From positions 2,823,446 to 2,887,445 of the forward strand of contig NZ_CP045997.1 of NCBI RefSeq assembly GCF_010233585.1: a DNA stretch of 64,000 nucleotides, given 5' to 3'. The notes under the pieces are model-generated. The model saw only the letters and a program-made list of their open reading frames with translations. It ran no database searches and was not told where the DNA came from. The DNA comes from Spirosoma endbachense. Lineage in GTDB: Bacteria > Bacteroidota > Bacteroidia > Cytophagales > Spirosomataceae. Both the position numbers and the translations under genes were made by a program. Below are positions 16,686 to 25,016 of this stretch, one piece after another (position 1 is the stretch's first letter; each line of letters opens with the position of its first letter).

Positions 16686-17699
16686 TCATTGCATATCGAG
16701 CACAACCCGCCCATCTACCCGACCTGCCTTCAAGTCATTTAGCACCTTATTAATGGCATCCAGACGCTCGGTATGATAGTGTACTTTCACTTTACCTTCA
16801 GCCGCCAATGCCAGACTCTCGACCAAATCCTGGCGCGTTCCAACGATTGACCCTCTAATCGTTTTGCGATTCAGGGTTACGTCGAATATGTTCAAATCGA
16901 AGTCGCCGGGGGGTAAGCCAACCAATGCCAGCGTACCATGTCGGCGTAACATCGCTACGCCCTGCGCGAAAGCAGATCGCGAAACGGCGGTCACCAACAC
17001 ACCCTGCGCTCCGTCAATTTGATCATGGACAATAGCCACGGCGTCTTCCTCTGCGGCATTGATAACCAGATCAGCGCCTACGGCTTTGGCTAATTGCAGT
17101 TTATCATCGCTAATGTCGACGGCCACAACGTGCATTCCCATTGCTTTTGCATACTGAACGGCCAGATGACCCAGTCCACCGATCCCTGAAATAACGACCC
17201 ATTCGCCGGGACGAACTTCCGTTTCTTTAAGACCTTTATAAACGGTTACACCAGCACACAAAATGGGCGCAGCGTCGAGAAACGACAGCGAATCCGGGAT
17301 CTTCCCAACATAATTAGCATCGGCCAGAACATAGTCGGCATAACTTCCCTGTACCGAATAGCCCGTATTCTGTTGAGAATGGCACAAGGTTTCCCAGCCC
17401 GTATAGCAGTATTCGCAGTGGCCACAGGCAGAATAGAGCCAGGGTACGCCTACCCGATCCCCTTCGCGAATGTTTGTTACGCCTGCCCCAATCGCTACGA
17501 CTGTGCCAACGCCCTCGTGACCCGGCACTAATGGTAAGGTAGCTTTAACGGGCCAGTCGCCATCGATTGCGTGTAAATCGGTATGACAAACACCACAGGC
17601 GGCCACTTTAATCAATAATTGACCTGGGCCTACAGCGGGTACAGGTAGCTGTTCAATCTGTAATGGCTGACCATACGCATGGAGAACTGCGGCTTTCAT
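16686..17699 (-). CDS. adhP: Zinc-dependent alcohol dehydrogenase (AdhP-like)
   Basis: 337 residues from MKAAVLHAYGQPLQ; upstream in-frame ATGs exist, but this one aligns with the family start. The catalytic zinc ligands are in CGVCHTDLH and GHEGVG, and the structural zinc Cys set in CGHCEYCYTGWETLC. The NAD-binding motif is GIGGLGHLAVQYAKAMG (about 175-190), with the Asp of VAVDIS favouring NAD. Members reduce acetaldehyde to ethanol or oxidise alcohols. It stands alone on the minus strand, separated by 86 bp from the Usp-like/ldhA unit, and is plausibly part of the same fermentative response. Confidence 0.9.
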   Translation of the reverse strand: MKAAVLHAYGQPLQIEQLPVPAVGPGQLLIKVAACGVCHTDLHAIDGDWPVKATLPLVPGHEGVGTVVAIGAGVTNIREGDRVGVPWLYSACGHCEYCYTGWETLCHSQQNTGYSVQGSYADYVLADANYVGKIPDSLSFLDAAPILCAGVTVYKGLKETEVRPGEWVVISGIGGLGHLAVQYAKAMGMHVVAVDISDDKLQLAKAVGADLVINAAEEDAVAIVHDQIDGAQGVLVTAVSRSAFAQGVAMLRRHGTLALVGLPPGDFDLNIFDVTLNRKTIRGSIVGTRQDLVESLALAAEGKVKVHYHTERLDAINKVLNDLKAGRVDGRVVLDMQ

Positions 17700-17835
17700 T
17701 GTTGACGGAATCATATCGGAGTAGTAGGTAAGTGATGACACAAACCTAGGGATACGCAGAACCATTGGCTATGAGAATTATCACTCTCTTTACAGACGCT
17801 CATCATAGTTCAAATGCCAGCACAACGAACCAGAT

Positions 17836-17894
17836 AGTGCTTACGATAAAGCCCGGCCACTTCATAATCGTGGCCGGGCTTTATCGTAAGCACT
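17836..17894. terminator. Perfect 25-bp hairpin downstream of the REC-cNMP regulator gene
   Basis: Left arm 17836-17860 and right arm 17870-17894 are exact reverse complements around the 9-nt loop ttcataatc. The core is aaagcccggccac/gtggccgggcttt. It lies 82 bp after the stop of the regulator gene and upstream of adhP, so on the minus strand it probably terminates the kinase-regulator transcript. Confidence 0.7.
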
Positions 17895-17976
17895 CAAACT
17901 ATCAACGGAAAACGGGTCTTTTATAAATCCGTAATTTTATCTAAATCTGATGGCTCGTTTGAGCAACGGGTCAACA

Positions 17977-19080
17977 CTACCAGTTGGCCCGGCGCAACTT
18001 ATCGGGTTGCAACACGCGAATACCCGACCCGACCAGTTCAATCAACCCATCCTGCTTGAACTCACTCAGTGTGCGAATCAATGACTCGGTCGCTGTACCA
18101 ACTACCGATGCCAGGTCATCCCGCGAGAGTTGAATCAAGCTTTGTGGATCACGGTCCAATGACTCGGCCCGACTTGTCGGGTCAGCGGCATGTTTTTCAT
18201 AAAGTCGCAGTAGTGCATCGGCCACCCGTCGACGCAATGAGCTATAAGCCATGGCTACCAGTTGTTTCTCCTTTTCACTGACTCGCCCAGCCAGTAACTG
18301 AATGAACTGCTGGCTCACTTCATTATTGGCCAGCAACAATTGCTTAAATTCCTCATTGGGAATATAAACTAGTTCTGAATCTTCCAGCACGACGGCAGAA
18401 TCCGTATAGTCTACATTTTCAAGTAAGGCCAGATAGCCAAAAAATTCGCCAGGATTATAGAATCCAGTAATCAGTTCCTTGCCATCAGCATTGCTCCGGA
18501 CAGTCTTGATTTTACCTGATTTCAGGAAATATAGCCGGGTCGGGTCGTCGCCTTCCGTGTAGATATACTGCTTTTTTCGTACCGAGTGAACCTTACGACC
18601 CGTTAATAAACTTTCCAGACTTCCCGACTGTCGTGCCTGGTCTAAAAATTCCGCCGAATCGTTGGTTACAGAGCGATCGTCTTCCGATTCCTGATACTGT
18701 GGCCCAACATGCTGGAACCGGTTGAGTCGCCCTTCAATAGCGCTGAGCAATTCTGATTCATCAAAGGGTTTTGTCAGATAATCGTCGGCACCCAGCTCCA
18801 TGCCTTTCCGGAAGTCGGTTCGCTCGGTTTTGGCCGTCAGGAAAATAAACGGAATACCGGACAGATTCGGGTTTTTATTAAAAATATGCAACACACCATA
18901 CCCATCAAGTACGGGCATCATGATGTCACAAATGACCAGATCAGGCCTGGAAGCTAAGGCTTTCTCTACACCTGCTTTCCCATTTTCAGCCGTGTGTACA
19001 GTATAGCCGGTTAATTCGAGAATTTCGGCGGTATTTTCACGGATGGCGTCGTTATCCTCAATCAGCAGGATCGTTTTCAT
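17977..19080 (-). CDS. Response regulator with cNMP-binding and Crp-type HTH domains
   Basis: 367 residues with an unusual three-part order. The receiver domain (1-125) has EDND, phospho-acceptor Asp in VICDIMMPVLDGYG, and Lys in YLTKPFD. A cyclic-nucleotide-binding-like beta roll (about 150-275) carries YFLKSGKIKTV and GEFFGYLALLENVDYTDSA. A Crp/Fnr winged helix (about 280-360) has LSRDDLASVVGTATESLIRTLSEFKQDGLI. No Fnr-type cysteine cluster is visible, so oxygen is not sensed by a 4Fe-4S centre here. The start overlaps the upstream kinase gene by 23 bp, which argues for a dedicated pair. Its place beside the cbb3 oxidase and fermentation genes suggests control of those genes. Confidence 0.9.
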   Translation of the reverse strand: MKTILLIEDNDAIRENTAEILELTGYTVHTAENGKAGVEKALASRPDLVICDIMMPVLDGYGVLHIFNKNPNLSGIPFIFLTAKTERTDFRKGMELGADDYLTKPFDESELLSAIEGRLNRFQHVGPQYQESEDDRSVTNDSAEFLDQARQSGSLESLLTGRKVHSVRKKQYIYTEGDDPTRLYFLKSGKIKTVRSNADGKELITGFYNPGEFFGYLALLENVDYTDSAVVLEDSELVYIPNEEFKQLLLANNEVSQQFIQLLAGRVSEKEKQLVAMAYSSLRRRVADALLRLYEKHAADPTSRAESLDRDPQSLIQLSRDDLASVVGTATESLIRTLSEFKQDGLIELVGSGIRVLQPDKLRRANW

Positions 19081-20674
19081 ACGGTAATGTTAAGGTTACG
19101 ATTGTTCCGATGTTCAATTCGCTCCGGAGAGAGACGGTGCCTCCCATCAGGTCGATGTATCGGGCTACGATGTGCAGGCCAAGGCCAGTACCAGGTTTAT
19201 TGGCCGCATTTTTAGCCCGGAAGAAGCGTTCGAATAAGTGTTCCTGATCGTCTGGCGAAATACCAATACCCTGATCCGTTATGGTTAATGTTATCAGCGT
19301 ATCGGCGCATTCGCCCCGCACGGTAACAATCGATCCCGCATCGGAATACTTAATGGCGTTGGAAAGCAGATTTACGATCACCTTTCTGAGTAGCGACGGA
19401 TCAAGCCAGACCCGATCCGGGCAGTCAATATCGGGTTGAATTGTCTGTCCGGGTTTGAGCATACCCTGCATCTCGCCCATAACGTCCTGAATAAGTTTTG
19501 ACAGGTCGACGGCCACTGGCCTGGCCTCAATTTTACCCTCTTCGAGCCTGCCAACCGACAAAAACTCTTCCAGAATATCGTTGAGGTGATTAACCGACGA
19601 CCGGATACGTTGCAGGTGTTTCTGGCGTTTATCCTGTTGATCGTTGTCGGCGTATTTTTCAATCAGGGTTGCCGAGGTGAGGATGGTTGTCAGTGGCGTA
19701 CGAAATTCGTGTGAGGCCATCGATACAAAGCGTGATTTCAGTTCGCCCAGTTCGCGCTCAGCTGTCAATGCTTTGTCGAGTTCATCTTTCGACTGCTGGA
19801 GTTGTTCGAGCGTATTCATGAGCGCATGAGTGCGTTCTGCCACTTTCTGTTCCAGCTCAACGTTGAGCCGTTCGATGCGGTCGCGATGGGCCAGCAGTTC
19901 CCGTTCCGCTTCTTTTTTTAAGGTAATGTCAATGATGTAGGCAACGGCATAGAGTTCATTATCCAGCCGAAAATAGCTAAGGCTAATTTCAACCGGAAAC
20001 ACCGAACCATCCTTCCGGCGCGCATGCAGATCGCGATTATGCCCCATCGCTCTGACTTGTGGATTATCGGCAAACGACTGCCGGAGACGCTCATGATACT
20101 GGCTCACATCGGTCGGCACGAGCACCTCTATTGGCTGCCCCAGAAGTTCATCATCGGGGTAGCCAAACAGCTTCCTGGCCAGTTTATTGACCGACACGAT
20201 CCTGCCCCGCTGGTCAGAAACGATGATGCCAATAGTGGCGTGGGTAAATACGGCTTCGTAGCGCTGAACGCTCTGGATTAGTTCCTGCTCGGCCTGATGG
20301 AGCCGTCTCTGGTTGGTCAGTCGTACCAAAAAATAAGCGTTATGCTCGTCAGTAACGGGCATAATAACCAGCCGCCCCCAGAATCGTGTACCATCCTGAC
20401 TACTCTGTTCGGTCTCCTGCTCATAATGACCCGCCTGTTTAACTTCATGAATTAAATTAACCCGCTGCTCATCCGTCTGCGGAGCAATCAGCAACGATTT
20501 AGACCAGATGGGGTCATCCAGCAACGTCTGTTCCGAAAGAAATCCCAGCATACGAACGCCCACCTGATTGATCCGTATAAACCGTTCATTTTCGGTATCG
20601 TATACGCCAATAAAATCGTCGCTCTGTTCAAAAAGCAGGTCGATGAGGGTATTTGTGGGCTGGTTTGAAAGCAT
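19058..20674 (-). CDS. PAS-domain sensor histidine kinase
   Basis: 538 residues, no signal peptide or membrane helix, so cytoplasmic. Two PAS domains: residues about 12-125 (FIGVYDTENERFIRINQVGVRMLGF) and 140-260 (IGIIVSDQRGRIVSVNKLARKLFGYPDDELLG). A coiled coil (EQKVAERTHALMNTLEQL) leads to the dimerisation domain with an intact H-box, SMASHEFRTPLTTILT. The ATPase domain has N-box KVIVNLLSNAIKYSD, ITDQGIGISPDD, FERFFRAKN and GTGLGLHIV. The gene overlaps the response regulator by 23 bp. The PAS ligand cannot be read from sequence. Confidence 0.92.
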   Translation of the reverse strand: MLSNQPTNTLIDLLFEQSDDFIGVYDTENERFIRINQVGVRMLGFLSEQTLLDDPIWSKSLLIAPQTDEQRVNLIHEVKQAGHYEQETEQSSQDGTRFWGRLVIMPVTDEHNAYFLVRLTNQRRLHQAEQELIQSVQRYEAVFTHATIGIIVSDQRGRIVSVNKLARKLFGYPDDELLGQPIEVLVPTDVSQYHERLRQSFADNPQVRAMGHNRDLHARRKDGSVFPVEISLSYFRLDNELYAVAYIIDITLKKEAERELLAHRDRIERLNVELEQKVAERTHALMNTLEQLQQSKDELDKALTAERELGELKSRFVSMASHEFRTPLTTILTSATLIEKYADNDQQDKRQKHLQRIRSSVNHLNDILEEFLSVGRLEEGKIEARPVAVDLSKLIQDVMGEMQGMLKPGQTIQPDIDCPDRVWLDPSLLRKVIVNLLSNAIKYSDAGSIVTVRGECADTLITLTITDQGIGISPDDQEHLFERFFRAKNAANKPGTGLGLHIVARYIDLMGGTVSLRSELNIGTIVTLTLPYENDPAD

Positions 20675-20865
20675 AAATAAAAATGGCTTGGGTTATGAGC
20701 CGTACCTAAATGGAGATTTGCACTAAGCTAACATGAGTTTAAAGCAAATCTGTCGAAAATCAGCCTTTTTTTTGACCGGTATCATATAGTTCTACTCGTC
20801 AGAATTTCAATTTTACATCCAATTCTACTGTTCCGGTTTTCAAGTACTGACTGTATCCATTTATT

Positions 20866-21192
20866 ATGAAACTTAACATGCCTGATCCAATTCTGATCCC
20901 TGCTAAAACGACGGTATTGCTGGTGTTTCTACCATCGGTATCCAGGCGCGAGGCTATTGGCCAGCCAGCGTCGTTAATAAAATTTGTTCAGTCACTACAA
21001 CAACAGGTCGGCGAGTCGGTTCGTGTCTTAAGGATCGACGAACCTATGCATCCGGAAGTAGTGCGGAGCTTCGCAATAACCCACTTACCTGCATTTGTTC
21101 TGGTGCAGCAAGGCGTTGAGTTATGGCGGTATGAAGGCGCGTCGGATGAAAATTCATTCTCAGCCGTTTCTCAACGGTTACTCCATAATTAA
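20866..21192 (+). CDS. Thioredoxin-fold protein lacking the CxxC motif
   Basis: 108 residues. The chain follows the thioredoxin order: a beta strand TTVLLVFLPSVS where the active-site loop should be, a helix, VRVLRIDEPMHPEVVRSFAI, then the cis-Pro segment THLPAFVLVQQGVELWRYEGA. There is not a single Cys, so disulfide chemistry is excluded and the role would be binding or scaffolding. It stands opposite the SafE-like gene at the end of the cbb3 oxidase locus. Function unknown. Confidence 0.65.
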   Translation: MKLNMPDPILIPAKTTVLLVFLPSVSRREAIGQPASLIKFVQSLQQQVGESVRVLRIDEPMHPEVVRSFAITHLPAFVLVQQGVELWRYEGASDENSFSAVSQRLLHN

Positions 21193-21232
21193 ACATGCCT
21201 TTCTTTGTCATTGCTTATTCTGGAGAATCAAC

Positions 21233-21955
21233 TTAATGGACTTTTGGTGTCAACTGGGCCGTTCGTCCATGACAGAGCGGTATCTCACCGCCTTCCTTAA
21301 CATTTCTAACCGGATTGTACACCCCGCGAATCAGGAGCAACAGGCCCAGTAGTACAGTCACAACGGGCATAAATACTGTAAACCGACTGCGTAGCCTTGC
21401 CGGGAACAAATCAGGAAGGAAACGTACCGTAACAAGCGCCGGAATTGTTCCTAGTCCAAACAATACCATATAAGCCACTCCAGTAACCGCATTGCTTGTT
21501 GTAATGGCTCCTGTCAGAGCTACATATACAAATCCGCAGGGGAGCAAGCCATTTAAAAATCCCAGCCACATAAAAGCCCGCAGCGTAGGTTGGTGCAGAA
21601 AACGGGTCATTGGCTGAACGATCCAATGTGTCGCACGGCTCATAGTAAGCCCCGGAAATAGACCCCGGTTAACCAATGTCCAAAACAACAGAAACAGGCC
21701 AGCCACAATAGAAACGGGGCGCTGTAATCCTGCGAGCCATAACCCCTCGCCGATAGAACCCATCAGCAGACCCAGTCCGGCATAGGCCGTTACGCGTCCG
21801 CTATGATACAGACCTATGGCCAACCCACGCTGTGAACGAGCCAGTCGCCCAACGGGTAAAGCCATAGCCAATGGCCCGCACATACCAACGCAGTGCAGGC
21901 TGCCGACTACACCCGTCGCCAGGGCTACTGTCCACCAGATCGGTTGTAGATTCAT
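21233..21955 (-). CDS. SafE/TauE-like membrane transporter of the cbb3 locus
   Basis: 240 residues, about six membrane helices. The family signature GSLHCVGMCGPLAMALP (residues about 18-34) contains the paired Cys and Gly-Pro typical of the sulfite exporter TauE/SafE-UreH branch, whose members near cbb3 oxidase genes are thought to handle copper or other metals for oxidase assembly. It is the last gene of the ccoS-NO-Q-P-G-fixH series and follows fixH by 8 bp. The substrate is inferred from context. Confidence 0.82.
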   Translation of the reverse strand: MNLQPIWWTVALATGVVGSLHCVGMCGPLAMALPVGRLARSQRGLAIGLYHSGRVTAYAGLGLLMGSIGEGLWLAGLQRPVSIVAGLFLLFWTLVNRGLFPGLTMSRATHWIVQPMTRFLHQPTLRAFMWLGFLNGLLPCGFVYVALTGAITTSNAVTGVAYMVLFGLGTIPALVTVRFLPDLFPARLRSRFTVFMPVVTVLLGLLLLIRGVYNPVRNVKEGGEIPLCHGRTAQLTPKVH

Positions 21956-21963
21956 GGGGGTGG

Positions 21964-22389
21964 TTATAAAGACAGTTTCTGTTCGGTGTAATAGTCGCGA
22001 TGCCCGTCAGACCAGGTAAATTGCACGCGCCAATAACCCCGCGCCAGCCTGGCCGTTGAAATAACCTGCCGACCAGCGTGACTGGCGGGAAGATGCACGC
22101 TAAAATCCATCCGGTTGTCAGATGGACGATAAAAATGAATTTCACCCTTGCGGAGCGTTGTAGGCAGCACAAAGATCAGCTGTTGTTTGTCGGCCTGATA
22201 GTCCATAGCAACAGGTTCGTGCTGACTGGCATGAACAATTCGATTTATCTGTTGCTGGTAAGCAATTTCGGTCTGATAATAATCATCCCGTACCAGATCG
22301 ATGTGCTGACGGCACATCTGGTAAATCATCGTGCCAATGAATCCGGCAAACAGGACAAAGGTGAGTATGATTGCTTTCCCCCAGTTCAT
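21964..22389 (-). CDS. fixH: FixH/CcoH-family protein
   Basis: 141 residues from MNWGKAIILTFVLFAGFIG; a longer frame reaches 22446 without a better start. One N-terminal membrane helix (about 5-25), the conserved DLVRDDYYQTEIAYQQQI segment, and a C-terminal beta-rich periplasmic domain (GYWRVQFTWSDGHRDYYTE). FixH proteins are needed for maturation of cbb3-type oxidase, probably in copper delivery or subunit stability. It lies 57 bp after ccoG. Confidence 0.88.
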   Translation of the reverse strand: MNWGKAIILTFVLFAGFIGTMIYQMCRQHIDLVRDDYYQTEIAYQQQINRIVHASQHEPVAMDYQADKQQLIFVLPTTLRKGEIHFYRPSDNRMDFSVHLPASHAGRQVISTARLARGYWRVQFTWSDGHRDYYTEQKLSL

Positions 22390-22446
22390 AGTGTTAATGT
22401 GTGAAAGGATGAATGAGCGAAAGGGTGAAAAATACCACCCATTCAC

Positions 22447-23895
22447 TCAATGGACGGGCCCTAAAAAGGTCGTTTCCAGTTGTTTTACGACCTGATTGCC
22501 GACTAAAACGTCAACCTGAAGTGGCGTGCTGTTTTGGCGGATACTTTTTTCGGGCAGGTTAATAAAGAACATTCCCTTTGTTAGTTCGCCTGCCGGAACG
22601 GTGGAAAGAGGCTGAACAAAAATCAGCTTAGCGTCAGACCGACTGAGTCGGAAACGCACGGGAATTGGCCGGTACGTTTTGTTCATAATCTCCACCAGAT
22701 AGAGGTTCGACACTTGTTTGCCGGTTTCGCGCTGAAACAGTTGCCCCGGTGCCCGAAGTATTGTCACATCCAGCGATGGGCGACTGACGAGCAGAAACCC
22801 CAGAATACCCAGTAAAACGATAAGTACCCCGCTATAGGCCATTATCCGGCTTGTGAACCGAAACGGTTTACCCTGTTCAATACCCTGTTGCGAATCCATC
22901 CGGATCAGCCCGAGTGGCCGATTGATCTTGTGCATTACCTCGTTGCAGGCATCAACACACAGGGTACAATTGATGCACTCCAATTGTGTACCGTTGCGAA
23001 TATCGATACCGGCAGGGCAAACCTGTACGCACAGTTTACAGTCGATGCAGTCGCCTTTGGCGATTGGCAGTGGGTAAAACGTATTTTGTATAGCTGTGCT
23101 CCTGACTCCCCGCTCCTCACCCCGCACCTTCTTTCCACGCGGCTCACCCCGAATGAAATCATAGGCAACAATCAACGAATTTTTATCCAGCAAAACACCC
23201 TGTAATCGTCCATAAGGGCAGATCGTGGTACAGACAATTTCACGGAGCTGGGCAAAAACAAGGTAGAAAACACCCGTGAATAGCCATATCGATGCAAGGC
23301 CGCCTATGTGTGCATTCGGGTTATCAGTAATAAGCGTCAGCCACTGGTCACGGCCAATGAGATACGCCAGGAATGTGTTACTGATAGCGAATGAAATCAG
23401 CAAAAAGACACCATGCTTCAGGCTTTTTTTAGCTACTTTTTCGCCTGTCCAGGGGCTGGTATCGAGCCGTTTGCGGGCGTTATAGTCGCCCTCGATCCAG
23501 ACTTCGATTTTACGAAAAACCATTTCCATAAAAATCGTCTGTGGACAAGCCCAGCCGCACCATACCCGTCCATACACAACGGTGAAGAGGGTAACAAATA
23601 CGATAAAAGTAACCAGCCCAAAAGCAAGCAGATAAAAATCCTGCGGCCAGAATGATACACCAAAAAAGATAAACCGGCGTTCAAGCACGTTGAATAGAAA
23701 CAGTGGATGCCCATCCACCCATACGAAGGGCCCGGCAAACAACGCAACCAGCAGTACCAGTGCTACCACTGTGCGCCAACGGGTAAACCGACCCGTAACA
23801 CTACGAGGGTATAACCACCGCCGACCACCTGCCGAATCGGTCGTTGGCAGTTCATTGCGAAAATTGGATGAAGAAGGTACTACGCTAGTGTTCAT
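22447..23895 (-). CDS. ccoG: cbb3 oxidase assembly ferredoxin-like protein CcoG/FixG
   Basis: 482 residues from MNTSVVPSSSNF; a TTG-started version would overlap the ccoP stop. About five membrane helices; WGCxxP-like motifs in the N-terminal half (VWCGWACPQTIF, CTTICPYGRLQG), then a double 4Fe-4S ferredoxin domain (CIDCKLCVQVCPAGID, CINCTLCVDACNEV), a last helix and a C-terminal Ig-like domain (about 370-482). CcoG is implicated in copper reduction during cbb3 oxidase assembly. It follows ccoP directly. Confidence 0.95.
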   Translation of the reverse strand: MNTSVVPSSSNFRNELPTTDSAGGRRWLYPRSVTGRFTRWRTVVALVLLVALFAGPFVWVDGHPLFLFNVLERRFIFFGVSFWPQDFYLLAFGLVTFIVFVTLFTVVYGRVWCGWACPQTIFMEMVFRKIEVWIEGDYNARKRLDTSPWTGEKVAKKSLKHGVFLLISFAISNTFLAYLIGRDQWLTLITDNPNAHIGGLASIWLFTGVFYLVFAQLREIVCTTICPYGRLQGVLLDKNSLIVAYDFIRGEPRGKKVRGEERGVRSTAIQNTFYPLPIAKGDCIDCKLCVQVCPAGIDIRNGTQLECINCTLCVDACNEVMHKINRPLGLIRMDSQQGIEQGKPFRFTSRIMAYSGVLIVLLGILGFLLVSRPSLDVTILRAPGQLFQRETGKQVSNLYLVEIMNKTYRPIPVRFRLSRSDAKLIFVQPLSTVPAGELTKGMFFINLPEKSIRQNSTPLQVDVLVGNQVVKQLETTFLGPVH

Positions 23896-23903
23896 TCGGT
23901 TGA

Positions 23904-24743
23904 TCAATTACGTAGTGCCACCGGTACAGCACCTGCTATTTTCTCACCCTGCGGCTCTTTCGCGCCAGCCGGATTTGACCCTTGCAGCGACAGAATATAG
24001 CTGGCAACCTGTTGTACCTGAAGCGGATTAAGCTGTTTTTTCCAGGAAATCATTCCCTTTTCGGGTACGCCCTCGGTAATGGTGTGAAAAACAGCCTTAA
24101 CGTCACCGCCATGCAGCCAGTACGCATCGGTCAGGTTCGGGCCGACTTTACCCTCGGCATTGGCTCCGTGACAGGCCACGCAGTATTGGGTATAAAGCAC
24201 TTTTCCTGATTCAACGCCCTTCGCATCTTTTAGCAGGGTTACAGTATTTTCATTAATGGAACCTGCCACTTTCTTGATGTATTCCTCCCGTTGCTGGTCG
24301 GCAATAGCCATTTCCTGCGTGTACTCCTGCGCCATGATGTCGCCCGATCCGATGACATGAAAGACGAACAGGTAGATCACCGAAAAGACAATTGTGCTGT
24401 AAAACAGCCACATAAACCAGGGTGGCGTTGGATTGTCGAGTTCGGCAATGCCATCGTAGGCATGCTCCATCACCAGCTCTTTTTCCTGGCTCAGTGCATG
24501 CAGGCCCGATAGGCGTTGCCATAACGAACGGGTATCGACAGGTTTCTTAACAGATTCGGGTTCTAGGGCTTTTTTGAGAATGAGCAACAGATAGAATGCG
24601 ACCAGCCCAATTAATACCATACCAACCAGCACGATCACGCCCAGGATGAGCATCACTAAATCCTGACCCGACGAGATGGCCCAGATTGATTGAGCCGGTT
24701 TTAGGGAAAGAAGACCGCTATCGATTAAAATAAATAGGTTCAT
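23904..24743 (-). CDS. ccoP: cbb3-type cytochrome c oxidase subunit III (CcoP), mono-heme
   Basis: 279 residues. Two N-terminal membrane helices (about 28-58 and 108-132) with the family PPWFMWLFY segment between, then one cytochrome c domain with the heme motif CVACH at residues 188-192 and a Met ligand likely in the KGMISW segment. Proteobacterial CcoP proteins carry two heme c domains; here only one is present, as in many Bacteroidetes. CcoP passes electrons from soluble cytochrome c to CcoO and CcoN. Flanked by ccoQ (15 bp) and ccoG. Confidence 0.93.
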   Translation of the reverse strand: MNLFILIDSGLLSLKPAQSIWAISSGQDLVMLILGVIVLVGMVLIGLVAFYLLLILKKALEPESVKKPVDTRSLWQRLSGLHALSQEKELVMEHAYDGIAELDNPTPPWFMWLFYSTIVFSVIYLFVFHVIGSGDIMAQEYTQEMAIADQQREEYIKKVAGSINENTVTLLKDAKGVESGKVLYTQYCVACHGANAEGKVGPNLTDAYWLHGGDVKAVFHTITEGVPEKGMISWKKQLNPLQVQQVASYILSLQGSNPAGAKEPQGEKIAGAVPVALRN

Positions 24744-24758
24744 CGGTGGAGAGTGGTG

Positions 24759-24929
24759 TTAATCGGTGGAGGAATCATCGAGCGGCATCCGACCCATTTG
24801 CCGGATGTGGGCTTTATCGACCAGTAACAAATACAGGCCGACCAGCACAAAAAAACTTAAGAAGGTAACGAATGAGCCGACCATGTAGACGTCAGCGCCG
24901 GGAATTCTGGAGATGAATTGCTTGAACAT
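24759..24929 (-). CDS. ccoQ: Small cbb3 oxidase subunit CcoQ-like
   Basis: 56 residues from MFKQFISRIPGAD; a longer frame begins at 24995 but overruns the spacer after ccoNO. A single membrane helix (YMVGSFVTFLSFFVLVGLYL) and a short polar tail DKAHIRQMGRMPLDD. Size, helix and position between ccoNO and ccoP fit CcoQ, which stabilises the oxidase in other bacteria. Sequence conservation in this family is low, so the call depends mostly on context. Confidence 0.8.
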   Translation of the reverse strand: MFKQFISRIPGADVYMVGSFVTFLSFFVLVGLYLLLVDKAHIRQMGRMPLDDSSTD

Positions 24930-25016
24930 AATTTCCTGATTGAAAGGAACGTATACTGACAGCCAGCCGTCTTTTGCTGAGCCGTTGTCAATCATTCCTT
25001 ATTATCCATTGTTCAC

